The notes beneath the pieces were generated by a model. That model had not been told where the DNA came from. It made no database searches and saw nothing but the letters and a program-made list of their open reading frames with translations. Shown here one piece after another: positions 49,979 through 57,856 of a DNA stretch of 64,000 nucleotides. This DNA is from Mycolicibacterium lutetiense. Lineage in GTDB: Bacteria; Actinomycetota; Actinomycetes; Mycobacteriales; Mycobacteriaceae. Each line of letters opens with the position of its first letter. Position 1 is the stretch's first letter. A program made the position numbers and the translations under genes. The DNA lies in contig NZ_JAGIOP010000002.1 in assembly GCF_017876775.1 (NCBI RefSeq), forward strand, positions 3,534,001 through 3,598,000, read 5' to 3'.

Positions 49979-50830
49979 TCATTGGGTCAACTGACCCGAA
50001 TCCCTAATCGCCTCCGCCAACGGTTCCAGCACGGCCGGATCGTAGGGCGAGGGCAGGTAGACGATCGCCAGATCCAGGCCCTCGGCGCCGAGGGCGGCAG
50101 CCTCGTCGACCACCTTCGCGTAATCGCGATCCTCACCGAGGCGCACGTGCGCCGACAGGGTGATCTCCTTGGGATCGCGGCCGAGGTCAGCGCAGTGCGC
50201 GGCCAGCACGTCGCGCTTACGGGCGAACTCTTCAGGCGGACCGCCGACGAAGTTCCAGTGATCGGCGTACTTCGCGGTGATACGCAGCGTCCGCTTCTCG
50301 CCGCTGCCGCCGATACAGAACGGCGGATGCGGCTGCTGCGGACCCTTGGGCTCGTTGCGGGCATCCTTGAGTTGGTAGAACTTGCCGTCGAACGTCGTCG
50401 TCTCCTGCGTCAACAGGCCCCTGAGAACCTCACAGGCCTCCTCGAACCGGTCGAAGCGTTCCTTGATCGAGCCCAGTTCGATTCCGTAAGCGCCCGACTC
50501 CTCCTCGTTCCAGCCGGCGCCGATGCCGAACTCGAGGCGACCGTTGGACACGATGTCGAGCGCCGAAGCCATATTCGCCAGAACGGCGGGATGGCGGTAG
50601 TGAATACCGGTGACGAGCACGCCGACGCGCAACCGCTCAGTGGCCTGGGCCAGCGCGGTCAGCGTCGTCCAGCCTTCCAGGCACGGGCCGGTGGGGTCGG
50701 AGAAGATCGGATAGAAGTGATCGAACGTCCAGCCGGATTCGAAGACGTCGATCGTGTCGGCCGCTTTCCAGATCGCAAGCATGTCGGCCCAGGTGGTGTT
50801 CTGCGGGGAGGTTTTGAAGGCGAAGCGCAC
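49979..50830 (-). CDS. LLM-class F420-dependent oxidoreductase
   Basis: The 283-aa TIM-barrel protein has GWTFDHFYPIFSDPTGPCLEGWTTLTALA, then RLRVGVLVTGIHYRHPAVLA and GRLEFGIGAGWNEEE, the standard luciferase-like signatures. Mycobacterial members use F420H2 as hydride donor. The reaction partner is unknown. A TTG- or GTG-free ATG start MRFAFKTSPQNTTW is clear. Confidence 0.92.
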   Translation of the reverse strand: MRFAFKTSPQNTTWADMLAIWKAADTIDVFESGWTFDHFYPIFSDPTGPCLEGWTTLTALAQATERLRVGVLVTGIHYRHPAVLANMASALDIVSNGRLEFGIGAGWNEEESGAYGIELGSIKERFDRFEEACEVLRGLLTQETTTFDGKFYQLKDARNEPKGPQQPHPPFCIGGSGEKRTLRITAKYADHWNFVGGPPEEFARKRDVLAAHCADLGRDPKEITLSAHVRLGEDRDYAKVVDEAAALGAEGLDLAIVYLPSPYDPAVLEPLAEAIRDSGQLTQ

Positions 50831-50975
50831 GAACTAACAAACTAGTCCCTCGCGGCATTCATTCCGGGCACTCCGCGCTGCACTGATTGCATATCTTCGG
50901 GGCCATCTGGTCGCCGCTATCGGTAGTCTCGGGCAGGGAACGATGCGGAATCCGCGATCCATCTGGGGAGTGAAC

Positions 50976-52322
50976 ATGAGCGAATACGCAGTCACCGATC
51001 CGGCCACCGCAAAGGTGGTCGCCACCTACCCGACTTCGACCGACGCCGAGATCCAGGCCGCGATCGAGGCTGCCGCCAAGACCGGACGCACCTGGGCGCG
51101 CACGACGACGGTCGCCGAGCGGGCCGCGCTCATCGGGAAGGTCGCCGCCCTGCACGAGCAGCGCCGCGAACAGCTCGCCGACGTGATCGTCCGTGAGATG
51201 GGCAAGCCGCGCGACCAGGCCCTGGGCGAGGTCGACTTCAGCGCCGCCATCTACCAGTACTACGCCGACAACGCGGAGAAGTTCCTCGCCGACGAGGAGA
51301 TCACCCTGCTCGACGGCGAAGGCACCGCAGTGGTCAAGCGAGGCCCGGTCGGTGTGCTGCTCGGCATCATGCCGTGGAACTACCCCTACTACCAGGTTGC
51401 CCGCTTCGCGGGTCCAAACCTGATCGTGGGCAACACAATTCTGCTCAAGCATGCCCCGCAGTGCCCCGAATCCGCCGAGCTGCTGCAGCTGATCTTCCTC
51501 GAGGCCGGATTGCCGCAGGGCGCCTATGTCGACATCCGCGCCACCAACGACCAGGTTGCCGACATCATCGCCGACCCACGGGTGGCGGCGGTGTCGCTGA
51601 CCGGTTCCGAACGGGCGGGTGCTGCGGTGGCCGAGATCGCCGGGCGCAACCTCAAGAAGTGTGTGTTGGAACTCGGTGGCTCCGACCCGTTCATCGTGCT
51701 GTCCACCGACGATCTCGACGCGACCGTGCAGGCCGCCGTCGACGGACGGATGGAGAACACCGGGCAGGCCTGCAACGCGGCCAAACGGTTCATCGTCGCC
51801 GAGAACCTCTACGACGACTTCCTGTCCAAGTTCACCGAGAAAATGCTGGCCGCCGCCGACGGGATCGCCCCGCTGTCTTCGGAATTGGCCGCCGAGAGGC
51901 TCGAGCAACAGGTCAAGACTGCCGTCGATCAGGGCGCCAAGCTGACGTCTGCCGGCGAACGCCGCGGTGCCTTCTACCCGCCGGCCGTGCTCACCGGAGT
52001 AACCGAGGACAACGACGCCTACCGTCAGGAGCTGTTCGGCCCGGTGGCCGTTGTGTACAAGGCGGGTTCGGAAGACGAGGCCGTCGCCATCGCCAACGAC
52101 ACCCCGTTCGGATTGGGTTCCTACGTCTTCACCACCGACGCGGATCAGGCTGCCCGGGTCGCCGATCGGATCGATGCGGGCATGGTGTTCGTCAACGCGG
52201 TCGGCGCCGAAGGGGCCGAGTTGCCGTTCGGCGGTATCAAGCGGTCCGGCTTTGGACGCGAGCTGGGCAAATACGGCATGGACGAGTTCGTGAACAAGAA
52301 GCTGATCCGTACGGTCAGCTGA
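50976..52322 (+). CDS. succinate-semialdehyde-type aldehyde dehydrogenase (GabD1-like)
   Basis: The 448-aa protein has the catalytic Cys266 in NTGQACNAAKRF and Glu232 in LELGGSDPF, with the family site PWNYPYYQVARF. It most resembles mycobacterial GabD1, which oxidises succinate semialdehyde to succinate with NADP+ in the GABA/TCA bypass. Other aldehydes are possible. GGGGAG precedes the ATG. The PHP gene starts 10 nt after its stop, so the two are probably one transcript. Confidence 0.9.
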   Translation: MSEYAVTDPATAKVVATYPTSTDAEIQAAIEAAAKTGRTWARTTTVAERAALIGKVAALHEQRREQLADVIVREMGKPRDQALGEVDFSAAIYQYYADNAEKFLADEEITLLDGEGTAVVKRGPVGVLLGIMPWNYPYYQVARFAGPNLIVGNTILLKHAPQCPESAELLQLIFLEAGLPQGAYVDIRATNDQVADIIADPRVAAVSLTGSERAGAAVAEIAGRNLKKCVLELGGSDPFIVLSTDDLDATVQAAVDGRMENTGQACNAAKRFIVAENLYDDFLSKFTEKMLAAADGIAPLSSELAAERLEQQVKTAVDQGAKLTSAGERRGAFYPPAVLTGVTEDNDAYRQELFGPVAVVYKAGSEDEAVAIANDTPFGLGSYVFTTDADQAARVADRIDAGMVFVNAVGAEGAELPFGGIKRSGFGRELGKYGMDEFVNKKLIRTVS

Positions 52323-52332
52323 GCGGGCATCC

Positions 52333-53337
52333 ATGGATCCGGTGACCGCGCTGCGTCAGATCGCGTACTACAAGGACCGGGCCAGGGAAGACCCGCGACG
52401 GGTGATGGCCTATCGCAACGCCGCCGACGTCGTCGAGGCGCTGACCGAGGCGCAACGTGAACGCCTGGGCGCATCGAACGGTTGGCAGTCGTTGCCGGGG
52501 GTGGGGCCCAAGACCGCGAAGGTGATCGCGCAGGCCTGGGCGGGGCGTGAACCCGACACGCTCGTCGAATTACGTTCGGCGGCGCAGGATCTCGGCGGCG
52601 GTGAGGTGCGCGCCGCGATGCGGGGCGACCTGCACGTGCACTCCAACTGGTCGGACGGATCCGCTCCGATCGAGGAGATGATGCTCGCCGCGCGCGACCT
52701 GGGCCATGAGTACTGCGCGCTGACCGACCATTCCCCGCGGCTACGAGTGGCCAACGGGCTGTCCCCGGACCGGTTGCGTGAGCAGCTCGACGTCATCGAG
52801 GAGGTGCGCGAGCTGGTGGCGCCGATGCGCATCCTGACCGGAATCGAGGTCGACATCCTCGAAGACGGATCGCTGGACCAGGAACCCGAACTCCTGGAAC
52901 GCCTCGACGTGGTGGTGGCCAGCGTGCACTCCAAATTGGCCATGGATTCGGCGGCCATGACCCGACGTATGGTCAAGGCCGTCTCGAATCCGTACACCGA
53001 TGTCCTCGGGCACTGCACCGGACGGCTGGTCACCGGCGGCCGCGGTGTGCGGCCGGAGTCGACGTTCGATGCCGAGAAAGTGTTCACGGCCTGCCTCGAC
53101 CACGGCACCGCCGTCGAGATCAATTCCCGCCCCGAGCGGCGCGATCCGCCGACCCGGCTGCTGAAGCTCGCGCTGGACATCGGCTGCGTCTTCAGCATCG
53201 ACACCGATTCCCACGCGCCCGGCCAACTCGAGTTCCTCGGCTACGGAGCCCAGCGGGCCCTGGACGCGGAGGTGCCGATCGATCGGATCGTGAACACGTG
53301 GCCGGCCGCGCGGTTGTTGGAGTGGGCTGCCGGCTGA
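52333..53337 (+). CDS. PHP-domain protein with N-terminal helix-hairpin-helix
   Basis: The 334-aa protein has an HhH DNA-binding motif (SLPGVGPKTAKVIAQA, about residues 53-68) followed by a PHP phosphoesterase domain (GDLHVHSNWSDGS, HEYCALTDHSPRL, LTGIEVDIL, VASVHSKL, DTDSHAPGQ) with the metal-binding His/Asp set. This resembles the C-terminal half of bacterial PolX, but the polymerase domain is missing. It could be a nuclease or phosphatase in DNA repair. Position between gltBD and ethR matches Rv3856c as I recall. Confidence 0.85.
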   Translation: MDPVTALRQIAYYKDRAREDPRRVMAYRNAADVVEALTEAQRERLGASNGWQSLPGVGPKTAKVIAQAWAGREPDTLVELRSAAQDLGGGEVRAAMRGDLHVHSNWSDGSAPIEEMMLAARDLGHEYCALTDHSPRLRVANGLSPDRLREQLDVIEEVRELVAPMRILTGIEVDILEDGSLDQEPELLERLDVVVASVHSKLAMDSAAMTRRMVKAVSNPYTDVLGHCTGRLVTGGRGVRPESTFDAEKVFTACLDHGTAVEINSRPERRDPPTRLLKLALDIGCVFSIDTDSHAPGQLEFLGYGAQRALDAEVPIDRIVNTWPAARLLEWAAG

Positions 53338-53340
53338 GCC

Positions 53341-53652
53341 TCAGGTTCCCGAGGCGAACGGATCATGCTCGGCAAGCAGTCTTTCCATGCGTGCCTCGTC
53401 CAGTCGAACCCGGACGGTGGTCGCCTCTTGCTGATCGCGAATCACCTTCGCCAGGGTGAAGGCGCTGGTGACGAGGAACAGAACCGACATTCCCAGGAAC
53501 ATCCGTTGCCAGGTATCGATCGGTAGGAAGAAGATTCCGCCGAGCACACCGAGGAAACTCACCCCGAATGCGATGGTGGCCTGAAGGGAGAATGCCGCGG
53601 TGACTTTCGAACTGTCGTTGAGTGCGATCATGTTCGAAATCCTGGCGGACAA
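53341..53652 (-). CDS. YiaA/YiaB-like small membrane protein
   Basis: The 103-aa protein has two transmembrane segments (ATIAFGVSFLGVLGGIFFL and MFLGMSVLFLVTSAFTLA) with W and D in between (LPIDTWQRM), the YiaAB pattern. A charged cytoplasmic tail of about 30 residues follows. The first M and the M at MIALNDSS are alternative starts. The function of the family is not known. It is convergent with the PHP gene. Confidence 0.75.
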   Translation of the reverse strand: MSARISNMIALNDSSKVTAAFSLQATIAFGVSFLGVLGGIFFLPIDTWQRMFLGMSVLFLVTSAFTLAKVIRDQQEATTVRVRLDEARMERLLAEHDPFASGT

Positions 53653-53692
53653 CGGGATTCGCCGGATGCGTGAGACTACTCAGATTTCGTGC

Positions 53693-54310
53693 TCAACTTC
53701 GCTGCCATGGCCGCAGCGCGATCTCGGTGGCCCGCCGCAGGGCGAGGGCGCGGGCCTCGTGGCCCGCGGGCATGCCGGTGTCGACCATCGCCTGGACGGC
53801 GCCGGTCACCGCGCCGACGAAGGCCCCGACGATGGCACCCGCGGAGACGGTGTCGAGTTCGTCCGCGTACGCCGCCTGCAGGTGCTGCGCGATCTCCCGC
53901 TGGGCGTCGAGCTGGTACTGCAGTGCGCGTCCCCGAATCGCCGGAATGGTTTGAACCAGCCGGAACTGCAGCGCACCCTGCTCGTCGGCGAAGTCGTGGC
54001 CGCCGTCGATCACCGAGCCGAGGGCCCTCAGGAGCACATCGGCCGGACGATCCTCGGGGCCGCGCCCGGCGATGGCGTCGATGGCGGCCTGCACCCGGGC
54101 GTCGGCACCCGGCAACAACACGTCGTCCTTGCTGGCGAAATAGCTGAAGAACGTGCGTGGCGCGATGTCGGCGGCCGCGGCGATATCGGCCACCGTTGTG
54201 CCGTCGTATCCGTTGGCGGCGAACAGCGTGAGCGCGGCGTCGACGATGGCGGTACGGGTGCGCTCGCGTTTGCGCTCGCGTAGCGAGACGGCAGCGGTAT
54301 CGGCGGGCAT
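53693..54310 (-). CDS. TetR-family regulator, divergent from FAD monooxygenase
   Basis: The 205-aa protein has a clear HTH (NGYDGTTVADIAAAADIAPRTFFSYFASKDDVLL) and an effector domain. The ATG of MPADTAAVS was chosen after the divergent dyad. It faces the FAD monooxygenase gene at 54370 over a 59-bp gap, with the 32-bp imperfect dyad at 54326-54357 as likely operator. This looks like a substrate-induced monooxygenase system; the inducer is unknown. Confidence 0.9.
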   Translation of the reverse strand: MPADTAAVSLRERKRERTRTAIVDAALTLFAANGYDGTTVADIAAAADIAPRTFFSYFASKDDVLLPGADARVQAAIDAIAGRGPEDRPADVLLRALGSVIDGGHDFADEQGALQFRLVQTIPAIRGRALQYQLDAQREIAQHLQAAYADELDTVSAGAIVGAFVGAVTGAVQAMVDTGMPAGHEARALALRRATEIALRPWQRS

Positions 54311-54325
54311 GCATCGAGTGTATAA

Positions 54326-54357
54326 CTGCAATTAGTGCAATATTGCATTGACTGCAG
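54326..54357. promoter_or_regulatory. extended dyad between TetR and FAD monooxygenase genes
   Basis: A 12-bp perfect palindrome TGCAATATTGCA (54336-54347) sits in a 32-bp dyad CTGCA...TGCAG with 13 of 16 pairs matching. It is AT-rich and centred between the divergent starts. This is a typical TetR operator position. Confidence 0.55.
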
Positions 54358-54369
54358 AAAGGGCGCTCG

Positions 54370-55497
54370 ATGAGGTCGGTGCTGATCGTGGGTGCGGGGG
54401 TGGCCGGCTCAACGGCGGCGTACTGGCTGGCGCGACTCGGAATGACGGTCACGGTCGTCGAGCGCGCCGGTCAGGACCGCTCCAGTGGTAGTCCGGTCGA
54501 CGTGCGGGGTCCGGCGTATGGCGTCGCAGGCCGTATGGGAGTGCTGCCTGCGCTCAGGTCTGCGGCGACCCGGGCCACCGGGCTCAGCGCCGTAGACCGG
54601 CGCGGCCGGCGCATCGGGTGGGCGCCGATGCAACTGGGGAACGGAATCGAGATTCCCCGTAGCGATCTGGCCGCCATCATGGCCGACGCCGGGCGCGACG
54701 CCGCCGAATACCGGTACGGCGACACGGTCACCTCGCTGGACCAAGGCGGAGCCGGAGTCGAGGTCACCTTCGAGCAGGCCGCGCCACAGGAATTCGATCT
54801 GGTGGTGGGCGCCGACGGGTTACATTCGCGGGTAAGGGAATTGGCGTTCGGAACGGGCTTCATCGAGCACCTCGGCATGTACGTCGCCACGATCGATCTG
54901 GCCGAGGAGGCAGACGGCGACACCGTCCTGATGTACAACGAGCCCGGACGCCTGGCGGCGGTGCATCCGGCCACCGGGCGCGGCATCGCCGCGTTCATCT
55001 TCCGTCACCCTGGGCTGCCGGACCACGACCATCGCGACTCGTCGGCGCACAAGGACGTCGTCGTCGACACCTACGCCGGTATGGGGTGGCGGGTGCCTGA
55101 CCTGCTGCGGCAGCTGCGGGCAGCCACCGACATCTACTTCGACTCGGTCAGTCGTGTCCGCATGGATACCTGGTCGTGTGGGCGCATCGTCCTGCTCGGT
55201 GACGCGGCCTCCTGCGTATCGCTGCTCGGGGAAGGATCGAGCTTGGCAATCGCCGGTGCGGCAACACTTTCCGAGTGTGTGGCGGCCAACCGGGATGACC
55301 CCGTGACGGCACTGCGCGAATACGAGCGTCGACACCGTCACCTCGTCATGCCGCGGCAGCGCTGGATGGGTCCGGGCTCCCGGGTGATCGTCCCGGCCAC
55401 CGCTTCTGGTGTGCTGGCGCGCAATACCGCACTGCGGGTGACCGGCGGTATCCAACGAGCTCGTAAGCTCACGCAATGCACGCGGAACTCGGCATAG
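54370..55497 (+). CDS. FAD-dependent monooxygenase (PHBH-type)
   Basis: The 375-aa protein has the Rossmann motif VLIVGAGVAGSTAAYWLARLG, the DG motif (LVVGADGLHSRVREL) and the GD motif (IVLLGDAASCVSLLGEGSSLAI). It is of the aromatic hydroxylase type used for phenols, polyketides or xenobiotics. The gene faces a TetR repressor that probably controls it. Its last 22 bp overlap the start of the small membrane protein gene at 55476, so they are translationally linked. Confidence 0.92.
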   Translation: MRSVLIVGAGVAGSTAAYWLARLGMTVTVVERAGQDRSSGSPVDVRGPAYGVAGRMGVLPALRSAATRATGLSAVDRRGRRIGWAPMQLGNGIEIPRSDLAAIMADAGRDAAEYRYGDTVTSLDQGGAGVEVTFEQAAPQEFDLVVGADGLHSRVRELAFGTGFIEHLGMYVATIDLAEEADGDTVLMYNEPGRLAAVHPATGRGIAAFIFRHPGLPDHDHRDSSAHKDVVVDTYAGMGWRVPDLLRQLRAATDIYFDSVSRVRMDTWSCGRIVLLGDAASCVSLLGEGSSLAIAGAATLSECVAANRDDPVTALREYERRHRHLVMPRQRWMGPGSRVIVPATASGVLARNTALRVTGGIQRARKLTQCTRNSA

Positions 55498-55907
55498 ACA
55501 CCGTCATCACCCTGCTCGCCGCCGGCCTGATCTTCCTGCTGGCCCTGGTGCTCGGGGTATGGAAGTACCGGCAGATGGCGACCAGCGAGAACCACCTGGC
55601 CCACCCCTACGTCGACATCGCTCACCGGGCCGCCCTGCTGTACTCCTTCGCAACACTGCTGATCGCGGTGTTCGTCGAACTCAGCGCCTGGCCCACCTGG
55701 GTGAACCTGACCGCCGCAATGGTGCTCGTGTTCTTCTTCGTCGTCGCCATCGGAAGCTATATCGAGCACGGCGCCAGACGCGACACCACGAACCAGTTCG
55801 AACATCCCACCGGGACCCTGAATGCCGGCATGGTGGCGCTGATCGTTGGTGAGATCGGCGGATTCGCGGTATTGCTGGCCGGATTCGTTGCCGGACAACT
55901 CTTTTAG
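55476..55907 (+). CDS. four-span membrane protein, 143 aa
   Basis: The protein has about four hydrophobic segments (ITLLAAGLIFLLALVLGVWKY, AALLYSFATLLIAVFVEL, VNLTAAMVLVFFFVVAIGSYI, MVALIVGEIGGFAVLLAGFVAG) and a short loop with HGARRDTTNQFEHPTG. It begins 22 bp inside the monooxygenase gene. The family is unknown to me. The stop overlaps that of dinB by 4 bp on the other strand. Confidence 0.75.
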   Translation: MHAELGIDTVITLLAAGLIFLLALVLGVWKYRQMATSENHLAHPYVDIAHRAALLYSFATLLIAVFVELSAWPTWVNLTAAMVLVFFFVVAIGSYIEHGARRDTTNQFEHPTGTLNAGMVALIVGEIGGFAVLLAGFVAGQLF

Positions 55908-57112
55908 TACGGCAGCATCGGCACCTCTACGCCGGGGTCACGGCCCACCAACACGCCACGGGTCAACATGGCGTTGCCGAACCGCTGACGCACCTCGTCG
56001 ATCGCGCCGTCGACGGCCACCGGATCTGGTGCCGAGTCAAAGGGCAGCTCCATCTGCTGGCTGCCCTGGTGGTCGATGTTCGAGACTGCGAAACCGATCA
56101 GCGTCAGTCCGCGTTCGGCGATCAAAGGCGCCGCGACCGTCACCAGCGTGCGGGCCGCGGCCAGGACCGCGTCAGTCGAAGCGGTGGCCAGGGGCATGGT
56201 GTGCGACCGGGTGGCCCGGCCGAAATCATCGAAGCGCAGGCGCAATACGACAGTCCGCCCGGTCCGCCCGGCCCCACGCATGCGGCGGGTGATGCGGTCG
56301 ACGAGATTGACCACGACGACGTCCACCTCCGCGGCCGACATGGTGTTGCCGCGCCGGCCGAGCGCACGTTGAGCTCCGATCGAACTGCGCCGCACGCCCG
56401 TCGTCACCCGCCGTCGATCGATGTTGCGCGACAACGCATACAACTGCCGGGCCATCGCGCCGCCGACCATGGGGCGCAGCGCCGACTCGGGGAGCTCGGC
56501 CACATCGGCGACGGTCTCGATCCCGTGGGCATGGAGTTTGTCGGCCGTCTTGGCGCCCACACCCCACAGCCGGCGCACCGGCAGCGGATGCAGGAACGCC
56601 AGCTCGCGATCGGGCGGCACCAGCAGCAGGCCGTCCGGTTTGGCCACCTGGCTGGCCACCTTGGCCAGGAACTTGGTACGCGCGATGCCGACGGTGATGG
56701 GCAGGCCCACCTGCTCGCTGACCTGCTCGCGTAGCCGGCGGGCGATCTCCACCGGAGTGCCCGACACCCGGCCCAGGCCGGACACGTCGAGAAACGCCTC
56801 GTCCACCGACAGCGGCTCGACCAGCGGCGTGGTGTCGTGGAAGACCTCGAACACGTGCCCGCTGGCCTCTGAATACGCCGACATCCGCGGCGGCACCACG
56901 ATGGCCTGCGGGCACAGCGCCCGAGCCTGGCCACCGCTCATCGCCGTACGCACCCCGAACGCCTTGGCCTCGTAGCTGGCTGCCAGCACCACGCCGCCGC
57001 CGACGATCACCGGGCGGCCGCGCAGTTTCGGATCGTCGCGCTGCTCGACCGATGCGTAGAACGAATCGAGATCAGCGTGCAGGATGGCCGCCTGCGTATC
57101 GGACACGAACAT
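55904..57112 (-). CDS. dinB: DNA polymerase IV (Y family)
   Basis: The 402-aa protein has catalytic Asp14 (ILHADLDSFYASVEQRD), Asp104 and Glu105 (SVDEAFLDV), the HhH region and a little-finger domain. A beta-clamp motif QQMELPF lies near the C terminus. It performs translesion synthesis. It lies in a locus where M. smegmatis, as I recall, keeps one of its three dinB genes. The gene starts 24 nt after ethR. A palindromic SOS-like box (57106-57119) overlaps its ATG, so LexA control is likely. Confidence 0.93.
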   Translation of the reverse strand: MFVSDTQAAILHADLDSFYASVEQRDDPKLRGRPVIVGGGVVLAASYEAKAFGVRTAMSGGQARALCPQAIVVPPRMSAYSEASGHVFEVFHDTTPLVEPLSVDEAFLDVSGLGRVSGTPVEIARRLREQVSEQVGLPITVGIARTKFLAKVASQVAKPDGLLLVPPDRELAFLHPLPVRRLWGVGAKTADKLHAHGIETVADVAELPESALRPMVGGAMARQLYALSRNIDRRRVTTGVRRSSIGAQRALGRRGNTMSAAEVDVVVVNLVDRITRRMRGAGRTGRTVVLRLRFDDFGRATRSHTMPLATASTDAVLAAARTLVTVAAPLIAERGLTLIGFAVSNIDHQGSQQMELPFDSAPDPVAVDGAIDEVRQRFGNAMLTRGVLVGRDPGVEVPMLPY

Positions 57113-57119
57113 ATGTTCG
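57106..57119. promoter_or_regulatory. SOS-like LexA box over the dinB start
   Basis: CGAACATATGTTCG is a perfect 14-bp palindrome matching the inner ten fixed bases of the LexA consensus TCGAAC-N4-GTTCGA, and covers the dinB ATG. Only the outermost T/A pair differs (A and C here). The arrangement parallels the box at 32853 on the 13E12 gene. Confidence 0.65.
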
Positions 57120-57136
57120 CATACGTGGCGGACGGG

Positions 57137-57778
57137 TCAGCGGGCCTCGCCGTAGATGCTGGTCAGCCAGATGTGGGCAAGGGTGTCGACCACCTTGTCG
57201 TACGCGACCGCGGGTTGTTCGGCGCCCAGCGCTGCCATCATGGTCCGCTCGTTCATCAGGTTGAGCGACGTCGCGAGATCCATGGCGGGGAGGGTTTCCG
57301 GGGCGGCGCCGCGTTGACGTTCTGCGCTGATCAGCGCGGCGGTAAGCGCGATCCACTTCTGCATGAGCCCGGCCCAGAGCGTGCGGAACTCCGGGCTGCT
57401 GTTGAGCGCCTCGGTGCCCGCGCGTGCGGTGGCCGGATCTGACCCGAACGAACTGAAGAAGATCTCGATGCCCCGGCGGATCGCGCGCCTGGGATCGGTC
57501 GGCATCGCTTCCAGTGCACTGTCGAAACCGGTGTCCGCGCGCTTGATCAGCGGATCGAGCAGTGACAGCACGACCGCTTCCTTGGAGGGGAAGTAGAAGT
57601 AGAACGTCGGCCTGGAGATCCCGGCGCCTTTGGCCAGGTCATCGACCGATATGTCGGCGAATTTCCTGGTCTCCAGCAGCTGTCGGGCCGTTTCGAGGAT
57701 GGCCGCCTCACGGTCGTCGCCCGATGGTCGGGCGGCGCGGCGACCTCGTGGGGCGCGCGCCGTACTGGAGGTGGTCAC
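57137..57778 (-). CDS. ethR: TetR-family repressor EthR
   Basis: The 213-aa protein follows M. tuberculosis EthR nearly line by line in its N-terminal half: RPSGDDREAAIL, ADISVDDLAKGAGISRPTFYFYFPSKEAVV. The C terminus (NLMNERTMMAAL, HIWLTSIYGEAR) agrees too. It represses ethA by cooperative binding of several dimers. GTG at 57778 was chosen; a GTG nine nucleotides upstream is possible. It is divergent from ethA (78 bp), with three phased operator repeats between. Confidence 0.95.
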   Translation of the reverse strand: MTTSSTARAPRGRRAARPSGDDREAAILETARQLLETRKFADISVDDLAKGAGISRPTFYFYFPSKEAVVLSLLDPLIKRADTGFDSALEAMPTDPRRAIRRGIEIFFSSFGSDPATARAGTEALNSSPEFRTLWAGLMQKWIALTAALISAERQRGAAPETLPAMDLATSLNLMNERTMMAALGAEQPAVAYDKVVDTLAHIWLTSIYGEAR

Positions 57779-57788
57779 AATGAGCACC

Positions 57789-57843
57789 CTAACACCGCGT
57801 TGAATTTATCAACAGACTGTTGACCCACTCAACACCATGTTGA
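57789..57843. promoter_or_regulatory. EthR operator with three 20-bp-phased sites
   Basis: TCAACA-N3-TGTTGA occurs perfectly at 57809-57823 and 57829-57843, and a degenerate copy (CTAACA-N3-CGTTGA) lies at 57789-57803. The period is exactly 20 bp, so all sites face one side of the helix, as expected for cooperative multimeric EthR binding between divergent ethR and ethA. Confidence 0.75.
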
Positions 57844-57856
57844 TACCGTCGGTCCC

